From Deltaproteobacteria bacterium (GTDB taxonomy: Bacteria > Myxococcota_A > UBA9160 > JAJDAL01): a stretch of 64,000 bases of DNA. The notes under the pieces were generated by a model. It worked only from the letters and a program-made list of their open reading frames with translations. It was not told the origin of the DNA and did no database searches. Below, piece by piece: positions 42,247-51,404 of the stretch (positions are counted from its first letter, which is position 1; every line of letters begins with the position of its first letter). The translations under genes and the position numbers were made by a program. Where the stretch lies: contig JAJDAL010000013.1 of NCBI GenBank assembly GCA_029261875.1, positions 1 through 64,000 on the forward strand, read 5' to 3'.

Positions 42247-43065
42247 ATGTCCGACGAGACCTTCATCGAATACGCCAGCGACGGCCCGGTCGCCAGCGTC
42301 ACCCTCGACCGTCCCGAGGCCCGCAACGCCCAACATCCTCCCTTTATCGCGCAGTTCGATGCAGCGCTCCAAAGGGCCGTCGACGACAAAGAAGTGCGCG
42401 TCATCGTCGTCAAGGCCAACGGTCCCCATTGGTCCGCGGGCCACGACATCAGCCCCGAGGGCGCAGCGCATTTCAAAGGCTTGATCGACCCCAAGGATGG
42501 CGTGGCCTCGCACTACGCCTGGGAGCAAACCAACTATCTCGAAATCACGCGCCGCTGGCGGGACCTGCCGAAACCCACCATCGCCGCGGTTCACGGCAAG
42601 TGCATCGCCGGTGGACTGATGCTGTGCTGGCCCTGCGATCTGATCGTGGCTTCGGAGGATGCGCTCTTCAGCGACCCCGTGCTCCGCATGGGAATTCCCG
42701 GCGTGGAATACCACGCCCATCCCTGGGAACTCGGCGCACGCAAGGCGAAGGAGTTCCTCTTCACCGGTGAGTACCTGAGCGCCCAGGAAGCCTGGCGGCT
42801 CGGCATGGTGAACCACGTCGTCCCGCGCGAGGAACTCGAAAAGAAGTCCTACGAAATCGCGGGAAAAATCGCGAAGATGGACCCCTTCGCGCTGCGGCTC
42901 GCCAAGCAGGCCGTCAACCGGACCCTCGACGGCATGGGACAGTGGAGTTCCATGCAAGCGGTCTTCGACATGCACCATCTCGCCCACGCGCAGTCGCGAA
43001 TCGTGAGCGAGGGAGGCGATGCCATCGCCGGTCAATCCATCGCCTCCATGAAGGCTGCGAGCTAA
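42247..43065 (+). CDS. enoyl-CoA hydratase/isomerase
   Basis: Encodes 272 residues. Crotonase-fold motifs: oxyanion-hole strands WSAGHDI near 61-67 and CIAGGLML near 118-125. The general-base glutamates of classical ECH are not at the usual positions (PVLRMGIPGVEYH is the corresponding loop), so it may catalyse a variant hydration, isomerisation or thioester hydrolysis. Followed 31 bases later by a CoA-transferase gene; both probably belong to a CoA-linked degradation pathway. Confidence 0.85.
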   Translation: MSDETFIEYASDGPVASVTLDRPEARNAQHPPFIAQFDAALQRAVDDKEVRVIVVKANGPHWSAGHDISPEGAAHFKGLIDPKDGVASHYAWEQTNYLEITRRWRDLPKPTIAAVHGKCIAGGLMLCWPCDLIVASEDALFSDPVLRMGIPGVEYHAHPWELGARKAKEFLFTGEYLSAQEAWRLGMVNHVVPREELEKKSYEIAGKIAKMDPFALRLAKQAVNRTLDGMGQWSSMQAVFDMHHLAHAQSRIVSEGGDAIAGQSIASMKAAS

Positions 43066-43096
43066 CCCGACGAACGCCAAGCAGGGAGAAGCAAGA

Positions 43097-44317
43097 ATGT
43101 CCGATGTGATGCAGGGAATCCGCGTCCTCGAAGTCGCGGAACACACCTTCGTGCCCGCCGCCTCCGCCATCCTGGCGGACTGGGGCGCGGACGTCATCAA
43201 GATCGAGCACGCCGAGCGGGGCGATGCCATGCGGGGTCTCGGCCGTACGGGTGTGATGGATCTTTCCCAGGGCGTCCATGTTCTGAACGAACATTCGAAT
43301 CGCGGCAAGCGCTCCCTCGGTCTCGACCTCACCCACCCCGAAGGTCTCGAAGTCCTCTACGCCCTCGTCCGCGAGAGCGACGTGTTTCTCACCAACAAAC
43401 TTCCGGGAACGTTGGAGCGCTTGAAGATCGACGTCGACGCCATCCGTGCCCACAATCCGAAGATCATCTACGTGCGCGGAACCTCTTTCGGTGCCCGGGG
43501 ACCGGACAAAGACAAGGGCGGCTACGACATGACGGGCTTCTGGTGTCGCGCGGGCAGTGCCGCAAGTGTTTCGCCGCGCGACCTGCCCGGCGTACTCCCG
43601 CAACCCGGCCCCGCCTACGGCGATTCCATGGGCGGGATGACGATTGCCGGTGGGATCTCGGCCGCGCTCTTCAAACGCGAACGAACCGGAGAACCCTCCA
43701 TCGTCGACGTGTCGCTGCTCTCCATGGGGGCCTGGGCGATGTCGTCGGCGATTGCGCTTTCGCTGCAGATGAAGCGCCCCTGGAGCACCCCCATGCCCGG
43801 CGGCAGCGGCTCCTTCAACCCCCTCGTGGGAATGTACGAGACCGCGGACGAACGCTACGTGTGTCTCGTCATGTTGCAGGCGAACCAATATTGGAAGGAT
43901 TTCTGCGAACACCTCGATCGTCCGGAGCTCGCCACGGATCCGCGCTTCGAAGACGCGGAGAAACTTTCCGCCAACGCGAGCGATGCCGTCGGAATTCTCA
44001 CGGACGTATTCAAGACGAAGACCCTCGCCCAATGGACCGAGCGATTCCAAACCCTGAAAGGTCAATGGGCCCCCATTCAAAACACCCTCGAAGTCGTCGA
44101 GGACCCGCAGATGCGCGCCAACGGCTACATGGCGAAAGCCACCACTGCCGAAGGCACGGACTTCGAACTCGTGGCCAGCCCCGTGCAATTCGACGAACGC
44201 CCGATGGCAACCAAGCGCGCCCCGGAGTTCAACGAGCACGGGGACCAGATCCTCGAAGATCTGGGCTACGACATGGATCGCATTCTCGCGCTCAAGGTCG
44301 CCGGCACCGTCGCCTAG
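43097..44317 (+). CDS. family III (CaiB/BaiF-type) CoA transferase
   Basis: Encodes 406 residues. N-terminal Rossmann-like part with LADWGADVIKIE, the family NRGKRSLGLDL motif, and catalytic Asp176 in YGDSMGG, which forms the anhydride intermediate. C-terminal small domain with WAPIQN and the terminal HGDQILEDLGY motif. Moves CoA between acyl thioesters and free acids. Pairs with the upstream enoyl-CoA hydratase in an operon; the substrate is not evident. Overlaps the convergent amidohydrolase gene by 4 bases. Confidence 0.92.
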   Translation: MSDVMQGIRVLEVAEHTFVPAASAILADWGADVIKIEHAERGDAMRGLGRTGVMDLSQGVHVLNEHSNRGKRSLGLDLTHPEGLEVLYALVRESDVFLTNKLPGTLERLKIDVDAIRAHNPKIIYVRGTSFGARGPDKDKGGYDMTGFWCRAGSAASVSPRDLPGVLPQPGPAYGDSMGGMTIAGGISAALFKRERTGEPSIVDVSLLSMGAWAMSSAIALSLQMKRPWSTPMPGGSGSFNPLVGMYETADERYVCLVMLQANQYWKDFCEHLDRPELATDPRFEDAEKLSANASDAVGILTDVFKTKTLAQWTERFQTLKGQWAPIQNTLEVVEDPQMRANGYMAKATTAEGTDFELVASPVQFDERPMATKRAPEFNEHGDQILEDLGYDMDRILALKVAGTVA

Positions 44318-45726
44318 GCGCCGTCCGTCTCGAAGGTCTGCCTCCCCGCGCAGAAGGTGGCGCGCACCATTTCGCTCCGGAGCACGCTTCTCGCCTGGCC
44401 CCAGGGTCGATCGAGCAAGCAGACATCGGCCGCGGACCCGACACGAAGCTGTCGGTTGGGAAATCCCGGGGTCTCGGAATCCGCGGTGAAGAGCGACAAC
44501 GCTTGCTCGGGGGAGATGCACTCTTCCCGCCCGAGCACGAATCCGCTTTCGGTCGTGCGAAGCGTGGCGGCGCGCATGGCGCGCCAGGGATCCGGGTGAC
44601 CGAACGGCGCATCGCTTCCGGCCGCGAGCGAGAGTCCCGCGCGCAACCATCCCGCGCAACGATACAGCCAAGGTAGATCGGCAGAATCCACGTCCTCTCG
44701 GTAGGTATCACCGCGCTCCGCGATGAAGTGCGGTTGCGTTACGACCGAAACCGCGAGTTCTTTCAACAGCGCAACGAGGTCCGGCGGTGCCACCGCGGCG
44801 TGTTCGATGCGGTCACCGGGGAGCGGCCCCACATCCATCAGTGCCGTTGCGGCCAGGACGAGTTCCGCGCGCGTGACGCAATGCACCGCGATACGGCGCC
44901 CACGACCATGGGCGTCACGCATGCTTTCTCCAAGGTCTTCGAGCTTCGGAAGCGCGTGATCGCGGAGGTAGATCTTGACGGGGCCGACCCGGATTCGCGG
45001 GTGATCGATGGTCGGTAACTCCGCGTTTCCCATGATCACCGCGCGCTGACGCAATGCGCCGCCATCGATTGCGGCCACGAACGCGTCGAGGCATGCGCGA
45101 TCGTTGTCCACGCTGGCGTCCGTCACCCCAGTCACGCCGAACGCTGCGAGTTCTCGACCGACGGCGGTGAGATCGGGAAATGCACTCGATGACACCTGAC
45201 TGCGGAGCCAGGTGTCGAGTCCAAACAGACGACCGGTCGCCTTCCCGTTCGCGTCGCGTTCGATGCCCGGAACGTCTACTCCCCGGTCGAGGCCAAGCTG
45301 CCCGACCGCCGCGGAATTGAGAATCCAGAGTCCACCGCTGCGGTGCTGAACGCGAACGGGATTCGCGACCGGCATCGCGTCCAGCGCCCGTCGGTCCAGG
45401 GGACCCGCCACGGATTCACAATATCCCACGCCGCGAATCCAGGATCCTCCGTTCGCCCGCGCCGCTCCCGCGGTAATGGCGCGTTCGAGCGCTGTGCGGT
45501 CGGAAACCGCGGGCGGGCCGCACGGGGCCGAAGCGCGCGCTGCGGCCAGGGAGAAGAGATGCAGGTGGTGATCGTGGAGTCCCGGAAGCAAGGCTCCCCC
45601 GTCGGCATTCAGCACGAATTCGCCGTTGTCCGCGGCGAGCGTCTCATCCATCTCGGACAGCTGCCCGTCGCGGATTCGAACGTCGCGCTCTCCCAATCCA
45701 TAGACTTCGGCGCGGCGAATCAGCAC
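44314..45726 (-). CDS. amidohydrolase 3-type protein (YtcJ-like)
   Basis: Encodes 470 residues from GTG at 45726, overlapping the upstream stop by 7 bases. The metal-binding HDHHLH motif near 51-56, a carboxylated-lysine candidate in VGPVKIYLRDHAL, later HCVTRAE and GDRIEHAA motifs, and GSDAPFGHPDPW near the end are typical of amidohydrolase-3 (YtcJ) proteins with a composite beta-sandwich and TIM barrel. Substrate unknown; the family includes N-acyl amino acid and exo-deacylase activities. Co-transcribed with the permuted CoA transferase gene. Confidence 0.88.
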   Translation of the reverse strand: MLIRRAEVYGLGERDVRIRDGQLSEMDETLAADNGEFVLNADGGALLPGLHDHHLHLFSLAAARASAPCGPPAVSDRTALERAITAGAARANGGSWIRGVGYCESVAGPLDRRALDAMPVANPVRVQHRSGGLWILNSAAVGQLGLDRGVDVPGIERDANGKATGRLFGLDTWLRSQVSSSAFPDLTAVGRELAAFGVTGVTDASVDNDRACLDAFVAAIDGGALRQRAVIMGNAELPTIDHPRIRVGPVKIYLRDHALPKLEDLGESMRDAHGRGRRIAVHCVTRAELVLAATALMDVGPLPGDRIEHAAVAPPDLVALLKELAVSVVTQPHFIAERGDTYREDVDSADLPWLYRCAGWLRAGLSLAAGSDAPFGHPDPWRAMRAATLRTTESGFVLGREECISPEQALSLFTADSETPGFPNRQLRVGSAADVCLLDRPWGQARSVLRSEMVRATFCAGRQTFETDGA

Positions 45727-47009
45727 GGGATCCCGAATTCCCGGAGAACCGTTTGCGTATCCGCTCCGAGTTCCGGAGCGGCTTGGCCGACCGCGCGCTG
45801 ACGCGGTGGCAAGACGCTTTGGCGTTCACCCGCCGCGTGCACCTCCCAACCCGCTGGGGTCGCCACGACCTGGGCTGCGGGCTCATCCGGCTCGATGCCC
45901 CGAACATGGGCGGCGACATCGCACAACGCGACGTCGATCAAGCGCCCTCCCCCACTCGCGTAGGAGGTCAAGGCCGCGAGTGTCGCGTGCAGCCCCGCCA
46001 AGGGATCCGCAATCGCATCGCCGCAGAAGAACGGCGCCGCGCCGGGAACTTCGGGCGGAATCACCAGGCCCCCGGCCGCCGCTGCATCGTCCCCGAAGGC
46101 GACCCAATTCCCCGGGTCACCGCGACGCCCGTAGCCGGTGATGCTCAACCAGGTGAGGCCGGGAGACTGTTCGATCATCGCGTGCGCCTCGATGCCGAGT
46201 TGCTCGAGGGCCCGCGGCCGCGCGCTCTCGATCACGATATCCGCGCGCCGGATCAGCGTCGCGAGCGCCAACCGCCCCGGCTCGGTTTCGAAGTCGAGCG
46301 CGACGCTTTGTTTGTTGGCGTTCAACAGATCGAAGAAACGCGCGGAACCCGCACGCGCGCCGTCGGGACGCCCCACACTCTCGACCTTGATCACCCGGGC
46401 CCCCGACAACGCCAACAGGTTTCCGCACAGCGGACCGGCCCAAAGCGCCGAAAGGTCGACCACCAACCAATCGCCGAAGGGGCGCGTCGACACCGGGCGA
46501 CCGCGGGCGACTTCCCGGAACCAGGGTCGCGGGGCCGGATTCTCTGCGATGGGCGCGACCGCGAGTCCCAACATCCGCGCGCGTTCGACCACGACGGATA
46601 CCGGTTGTGCGGCCACGCGCTGCGCGACGAATGCCCAGTTCGCGGTTTCTCCCGCTGCGCCCAACCAGGCGTCCAGGGACGCCCAGTCTTCGGGGCGCGG
46701 GAGATTGACGACGATCCATCCATCCGCTGCGGGCAACAGTTGTGCGGAACCGCCCGCCGAAACCGCGCCGCGGCGCGTGAATCCCGTGGCGGCCGCGCGT
46801 TCGCCGAGCAACGCGGCCGGATCCAGATCCTCGGCGAGTCGTACCGGCGCGAGCTGACGGATGGCTTGGAGTACGGTCGCGGCTGCCAGCGCGGGAGCTC
46901 CCGGTGCCAAACACGGAGGACCGTCGGCGGAACCCGAAAGCGCCATGGCACCGGAGCGCGCCCAGTCGAGTGCCGGGTGGCGACGAGATATCGAGGAGTG
47001 GAAACGCAT
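45720..47009 (-). CDS. CaiB-type CoA transferase with permuted domain order
   Basis: Encodes 429 residues from ATG at 47009, with GGAG upstream. Residues about 1-165 (MALSGSADGPPCLAPG, then GWIVVNLPRPEDWASLDAW and ERARMLGLAVAP) look like the middle and small-domain part normally found after the catalytic core. Residues about 185-350 match the usual N-terminal core: WAGPLCGNLLALSGARVIKVE, LLNANKQSVALDF and catalytic Asp in CGDAIADPLAG. The C-terminus (GADTQTVLREFGI) is the normal family end. I infer a circular-permutation-like rearrangement. Function probably still CoA transfer; co-transcribed with the amidohydrolase. Confidence 0.8.
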   Translation of the reverse strand: MRFHSSISRRHPALDWARSGAMALSGSADGPPCLAPGAPALAAATVLQAIRQLAPVRLAEDLDPAALLGERAAATGFTRRGAVSAGGSAQLLPAADGWIVVNLPRPEDWASLDAWLGAAGETANWAFVAQRVAAQPVSVVVERARMLGLAVAPIAENPAPRPWFREVARGRPVSTRPFGDWLVVDLSALWAGPLCGNLLALSGARVIKVESVGRPDGARAGSARFFDLLNANKQSVALDFETEPGRLALATLIRRADIVIESARPRALEQLGIEAHAMIEQSPGLTWLSITGYGRRGDPGNWVAFGDDAAAAGGLVIPPEVPGAAPFFCGDAIADPLAGLHATLAALTSYASGGGRLIDVALCDVAAHVRGIEPDEPAAQVVATPAGWEVHAAGERQSVLPPRQRAVGQAAPELGADTQTVLREFGIPC

Positions 47010-47074
47010 AGGTGGGGCGCTCTCCGGCGAGCTATCCGCGGGAATGATACCGTAGGCGAGGGAGTTTCTCGCGA

Positions 47075-47386
47075 ATGGCAAAACTCGAGGCCGGCCAACG
47101 CTGGCGCAGCAGCGTGTGCGAAACCGAGGTGATCGTCATCACCGCCGGCGACGCGGAAATCACATTGACGTGCGGTGGTGCCCCGATGATCGATGCGGCT
47201 GAGGGCGTCGCCACCGGCGGAGCCGTCTCCACCGACGCCGCCCAGGGGACCCAACTCGGCAAGCGCTACGTCGACGCCGCCGGTAGCGCGGAGCTGCTGT
47301 GTACCAAGCCCGGTGAGGGATCCCTCGCCATCGACGGAGCGCCCCTGCAGCTGAAGGGCGCGAAGCCGCTTCCCTCCTCCGACTGA
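47075..47386 (+). CDS. small conserved protein upstream of acyl-CoA synthetase
   Basis: Encodes 103 residues; no membrane segment or signal peptide. A beta-rich domain with RWRSSVCETEVIVITA, LTCGGAPM and LLCTKPGEGSL has three cysteines. Short proteins of this type are encoded next to acyl-CoA synthetases in several actinobacterial and proteobacterial catabolic clusters, as here (12-base gap). Function unknown. Divergent from the permuted CoA transferase gene. Confidence 0.7.
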   Translation: MAKLEAGQRWRSSVCETEVIVITAGDAEITLTCGGAPMIDAAEGVATGGAVSTDAAQGTQLGKRYVDAAGSAELLCTKPGEGSLAIDGAPLQLKGAKPLPSSD

Positions 47387-47398
47387 CCGGGAACCGCT

Positions 47399-48904
47399 GT
47401 GAATTTGATGATGCTTCTCGAAATGGCCGCCTCTGGACATGGCGACCGCGTGGCCATTTCCTGCGGCGGGAATTCCCTGACCTGCGCGGAACTCTACGCC
47501 GCCGCCGGACGCAACGCGCTTCGGGTTTCCGAGGGCAACGCTTCGCGCGTGGCATTTCTGGACGTGAGTGGTCCGGCGTTTCCCATCGCTTTGTTCTCTG
47601 CAGCCTGGGCGGGGATCCCCTTCGCACCGCTCAACTACCGACTCACGGGCGGCGAGCTCGATCGACTCCTGGCCGCCGTGGCGCCCTGCTTCCTCGTCAC
47701 CGATGAAGCGCGCGCGAGCGCGATTTCCGAACGTCCCGAACTCGATGCCATCTCCGCTCGCGCGTTCTTCGCCGCGGGTCAATCCGGTCCCCAGCGCGAA
47801 ACGCCGTGGAACATGGACTCGGAGGAGATCGCGGTCCTGCTCTTCACCAGCGGCACCACGGGTCCCCCCAAAGCCGCGGTCCTACGCCACAAACATCTCG
47901 TCTCCTACATCCTGAGTACGGTGGAGTTCGGTGTCGCGGAAGCTTCCGACGCGGCGCTGGTGAGCGTTCCGCCTTATCACGTGGCGGGTGTCGCGTCGAT
48001 CTTGAGTTCCATCTACGCGGGAAGGCGCATCGTACAGCTCCCCAATTTCAGCGCCGAGGCTTGGCTCGCGCTGGCGCAAAAGGAACGCATCACCCACGCG
48101 TTCGTGGTCCCCACCATGCTCGCGCGCATCGTCGAGCGACTCGAAGAAGCTGCCGCGTGCGATCTTTCCCCACTCCGTTCGCTCTCGTATGGCGGCGGCA
48201 AGATGCCCCAATCGGTGATCGAGCGTGCAATGGAGCGCTTGCCCCATACGGATTTTACGAACGCCTACGGATTGACAGAAACCAGCTCGACCCTATCGCT
48301 ACTCAGTCCCGACGATCACCGGAACGCTTTCGCGAACTCCGACCCAGCGGTGCGGCGCCGCCTCGCGTCCGTGGGGCGACCGATCCCGGGGATCGAGATC
48401 GAGATTCGCGACGAAGCGGGCCGGCCCCTCGCCGCCGGGGAACGCGGCGAGATCACCGTACGCGGCGAGCAGGTGTCCGGTGAATACCTCGGACACGACC
48501 GCAGAACCGGCGAGCAGGGATGGTTCCCCACGCGCGATGGGGGCTTCCTCGACGAAGACGGTTACTTGTTCGTCGATGGACGCATCGACGACATCATCGT
48601 TCGCGGCGGCGAGAACCTTTCGCCCGGGGAAATCGAAGACGTGCTCCTGGCCCACGCGGCCGTGGCGGATTGCGCGGTGGTGGGCCTTCCCGACGAACAA
48701 TGGGGTGAAGCGGTCGCCGCCGTCATCGTGCTTCGCGAGCATGGGGACGCGAGTCCCGAGCTGCTGCAAGATTGGGTACGCGAACACTTGCGTTCGTCTC
48801 GCACGCCCGAGCGCATCGAATTCCGCCGGGAGCTTCCCTACAACGAAACCGGAAAACTATTGCGCCGACAGGTGCGCGCGCTCCTCCGGGGCGAAACCGA
48901 ATGA
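47399..48904 (+). CDS. acyl-CoA synthetase (class I adenylate-forming enzyme)
   Basis: Encodes 501 residues from GTG at 47399. Motifs in order: A3 FTSGTTGPPKAA near 149, A5 NAYGLTETSS near 292, A7 FLDEDGYLFVDGR near 385, A8 GGENLSPGEIEDVL near 403 and A10 PYNETGKLLRR near 482 with the catalytic lysine. Activates a carboxylic acid with ATP then loads CoA. The stop overlaps the start of the next gene (ATGA), forming an operon with the small upstream protein and a crotonase-type gene. Substrate unknown. Confidence 0.92.
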   Translation: MNLMMLLEMAASGHGDRVAISCGGNSLTCAELYAAAGRNALRVSEGNASRVAFLDVSGPAFPIALFSAAWAGIPFAPLNYRLTGGELDRLLAAVAPCFLVTDEARASAISERPELDAISARAFFAAGQSGPQRETPWNMDSEEIAVLLFTSGTTGPPKAAVLRHKHLVSYILSTVEFGVAEASDAALVSVPPYHVAGVASILSSIYAGRRIVQLPNFSAEAWLALAQKERITHAFVVPTMLARIVERLEEAAACDLSPLRSLSYGGGKMPQSVIERAMERLPHTDFTNAYGLTETSSTLSLLSPDDHRNAFANSDPAVRRRLASVGRPIPGIEIEIRDEAGRPLAAGERGEITVRGEQVSGEYLGHDRRTGEQGWFPTRDGGFLDEDGYLFVDGRIDDIIVRGGENLSPGEIEDVLLAHAAVADCAVVGLPDEQWGEAVAAVIVLREHGDASPELLQDWVREHLRSSRTPERIEFRRELPYNETGKLLRRQVRALLRGETE

Positions 48905-49917
48905 CAGACGACCTCCTGCCGGTGGCCGAAGCCCTCGAACGGCTGATGGCACCGACGGTTTTCGAAGCCTTTTCGTTCCTCACGGGCGCACCGCTTTTCA
49001 TCGTGGATCTCCGCGCCCCCGACCCTCCGAGTCCCCCAACGCTGAAGGCCGCCGTCCAGCGTTTGAGACAACTCCCCTGTCCGACGATTGGCGTGGGCGC
49101 CGCACAGGGTGCCACCGCGCAAGAACTGGCTCCCCACTTCGACGTGCATCTCGCATCCGACGCGGAGCTGGACCGGCTGCGCGATGGCGTCGCGCAGCAC
49201 CCCCAGGCCGCCACCGCTCTCGTCCAATTGCTGCGTCTGGGGGAGCGCCTCGATTTGCAATCGGGCCTGATCGCCGAGTCGTTCGCCTACGCGATGCTCC
49301 AAGCGGGGCCCGAGTTCGCGCACTGGCTCGCGACACGTTCCGCGGGAAAACGCCCCAAGGCCTACGCGAACCCTCCGGTCGCGATCCAACGCGAAGGGGG
49401 CCGCCTCGAGATCCGCCTGGATCGACCCGAAAACCGCAATGCCTTCTCCGCCGCCATGCGCGACGCCCTGATCGACGCCCTGCAGCTCGCCCAGGCCGAC
49501 GCCTCGCTGACGGAAATCGTGTTGGCGGGGAACGGTCCGGATTTCTGCAGCGGCGGTGATCTCACGGAATTCGGAACGCTTTCGGATCCCGTCCACGCCC
49601 ATGGCATTCGATCGACGCGCAGTGTGGGACGTGTGCTCGCGGAATTGTCCGACCGGCTCCGCGTCGAAGTTCACGGCGCCTGCGTGGGTGCGGGGATCGA
49701 GCTCCCGGCGTTTGCCGCGCACGTCACCTGCCGCGAAGGCACGACCTTTGCTCTGCCGGAATTGCAGATGGGTTTAATTCCCGGTGCGGGCGGAACGGCG
49801 AGCCTTCCCCGACGCATCGGTCGACAGCGTACGGCCTGGTGGGCACTGACGGGAGTGGGGATCGACGCAGCGACGGCGCTCGACTGGGGCTTGGTGGACG
49901 AGATCGTTCCCGACTAG
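48901..49917 (+). CDS. enoyl-CoA hydratase/isomerase with N-terminal extension
   Basis: Encodes 338 residues; ATG overlaps the synthetase stop. The C-terminal about 190 residues are crotonase-like: LDRPENRNAFSAAMRDAL, oxyanion motif FCSGGDL, GACVGAGIEL, and general-base-region PELQMGLIPGAGGT. The first 150 residues are an extra domain, with a Cys-containing TIGVGAAQG stretch that looks like a second, degenerate crotonase half. Likely acts after the acyl-CoA synthetase in the same degradation step series. Confidence 0.88.
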   Translation: MTDDLLPVAEALERLMAPTVFEAFSFLTGAPLFIVDLRAPDPPSPPTLKAAVQRLRQLPCPTIGVGAAQGATAQELAPHFDVHLASDAELDRLRDGVAQHPQAATALVQLLRLGERLDLQSGLIAESFAYAMLQAGPEFAHWLATRSAGKRPKAYANPPVAIQREGGRLEIRLDRPENRNAFSAAMRDALIDALQLAQADASLTEIVLAGNGPDFCSGGDLTEFGTLSDPVHAHGIRSTRSVGRVLAELSDRLRVEVHGACVGAGIELPAFAAHVTCREGTTFALPELQMGLIPGAGGTASLPRRIGRQRTAWWALTGVGIDAATALDWGLVDEIVPD

Positions 49918-49941
49918 AAACGCTGCGTCCCTTCGCCTCCG

Positions 49942-51366
49942 CTAGCGGAGGCGGCGCAGCGCGGCACGGGCCGCGTAGTAGCCGCACATCCCGTGCACGC
50001 CCCCGCCCGGCGGCGTCGATGCGGAACACAAAAAGAGCTTCGGGTTGGGCGTCGTGTAGGGGTTCAAGCGCGCAACGGGCCGCGTGAAGAGTTGGGACAG
50101 ATCCGCCGCACCGCCCGTCACCGCTCCACCCACGTAATTCGGGTTCAAGGCCTCGAAGTCGCCAGGGGTGGTGACGTGACGCGCCAACACGCAATCGCGA
50201 AACCCCGGCGCGAAACGTTCGATCTGCGCCTCGATGGCCGCGGTGCGATCTTCCGTCGAACCCGAGGGTACGTGGCAATACGCGTAGCCCGTGTGTTGCC
50301 CGGAGGGTGCGCGGGTCGAATCCGCATGACTCTGCTGGCACAGGATCAAATAGGGATTCGGGTGGTGGCGCCCGTTCCACGCGTCGCGTTCGGAAGCCGC
50401 GATCTCTTCGAGCGTTCCGCCCACGTGAACCGTCGACGCCTGTCCGACCGCCGGATCTTTCCACGGGATGGGTCCCGAGAGCGCCCAGTCGACCTTGAAG
50501 GTGCCCGGTCCGTAGCGGTAGCGAAGCAATCGCGCGCGATAGCGCGGCGGGATGGCGGCACCGACGATTTCGACGAAAGGCCGAGGCGCCAGATCGAACA
50601 GCACCGCGCGCGCTTCGGGCAGGTCATCCATGGAGTGCACGGGTCGTCCGACTTCGATCCTTCCTCCCAGGGATTCGAAGTACGCCCCCATGGCGCGCGC
50701 GATGGACTCCGAGCCGCCGCGCGCACAGGGCCAGTCCGCGACATGTGCGGTGATGGAGAAGATCAGTCCCAGCGCGGATGTCAGCCACGTCTCGAGGGGC
50801 AGAACGGAATGCCCCGCACAACCGGCGAACAGCGCGCGCGCCTCGCGGGTCTCGAAATTCCGACGGGCGAAGCGCGTGGCCGGTTGCCACGCGTGCCAAC
50901 CGAAGCGCGCCATTTGAATCGGCCGCTTGGGAAGCGGGCGCAAGGGGCCCAGCAGGTCTTCGAGCAAGTCGTGGGGATAACGCAAGAAGGGCTCCATCAA
51001 GCGGCGCCAACGCGGCCCGTCGGAGCCCAGGCGCTCTGCTGTGGCGTCCAGGGAACGCACCAACAACGGAGCCGGCCCGTCGTCGAGCGGGTGCGCGACG
51101 CTGGCGGAAAAGGGAACCCAATCGAGGCCGTGATCGCGAAGCGGAAGTTGGCGGAGATAGGGCGAGAGCACACCCATCGGATGAATGGCCGAGCACTCAT
51201 CGTGGAGAAAACCCGGCAGGGTCAGCTCGCGCGTCCGCATTCCTCCCCCGATGGCATCTCGGGCTTCCAGAAGGAGCACGCGGCAATCGTTGCGCGCCAA
51301 TTCGATGGCGGCCGCCAGCCCATTCGGACCCGACCCCACCACCACCGCATCCCAGTGTTCAACCAT
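49942..51366 (-). CDS. FAD-dependent oxidoreductase, phytoene desaturase-like
   Basis: Encodes 474 residues from ATG at 51366. N-terminal FAD-binding GSGPNGLAAA motif, followed by LEARDAIGGGMRTREL as in CrtI-type desaturases and related amine-oxidase-fold proteins. The C-terminal CSASTPPGGGVHGMCGYYAA motif is typical of the CrtI/RetSat-like group. Many such proteins in catabolic gene sets are not carotenoid enzymes and may oxidise or saturate lipids. Located between two plus-strand operons, starting 39 bases from the divergent alpha/beta hydrolase. Confidence 0.85.
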   Translation of the reverse strand: MVEHWDAVVVGSGPNGLAAAIELARNDCRVLLLEARDAIGGGMRTRELTLPGFLHDECSAIHPMGVLSPYLRQLPLRDHGLDWVPFSASVAHPLDDGPAPLLVRSLDATAERLGSDGPRWRRLMEPFLRYPHDLLEDLLGPLRPLPKRPIQMARFGWHAWQPATRFARRNFETREARALFAGCAGHSVLPLETWLTSALGLIFSITAHVADWPCARGGSESIARAMGAYFESLGGRIEVGRPVHSMDDLPEARAVLFDLAPRPFVEIVGAAIPPRYRARLLRYRYGPGTFKVDWALSGPIPWKDPAVGQASTVHVGGTLEEIAASERDAWNGRHHPNPYLILCQQSHADSTRAPSGQHTGYAYCHVPSGSTEDRTAAIEAQIERFAPGFRDCVLARHVTTPGDFEALNPNYVGGAVTGGAADLSQLFTRPVARLNPYTTPNPKLFLCSASTPPGGGVHGMCGYYAARAALRRLR

Positions 51367-51404
51367 GGCGATCAAGATAGCCGCTCGTGGTACTCTGGCG
51401 CGCC

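Noticed and set aside
45753-47132. A 459-codon plus-strand frame opposite the permuted CoA transferase gene
   Set aside because: Antisense shadow in high-GC DNA; its product is Arg/Gly/Pro-rich with no motif, while the minus strand has clear CoA transferase motifs.
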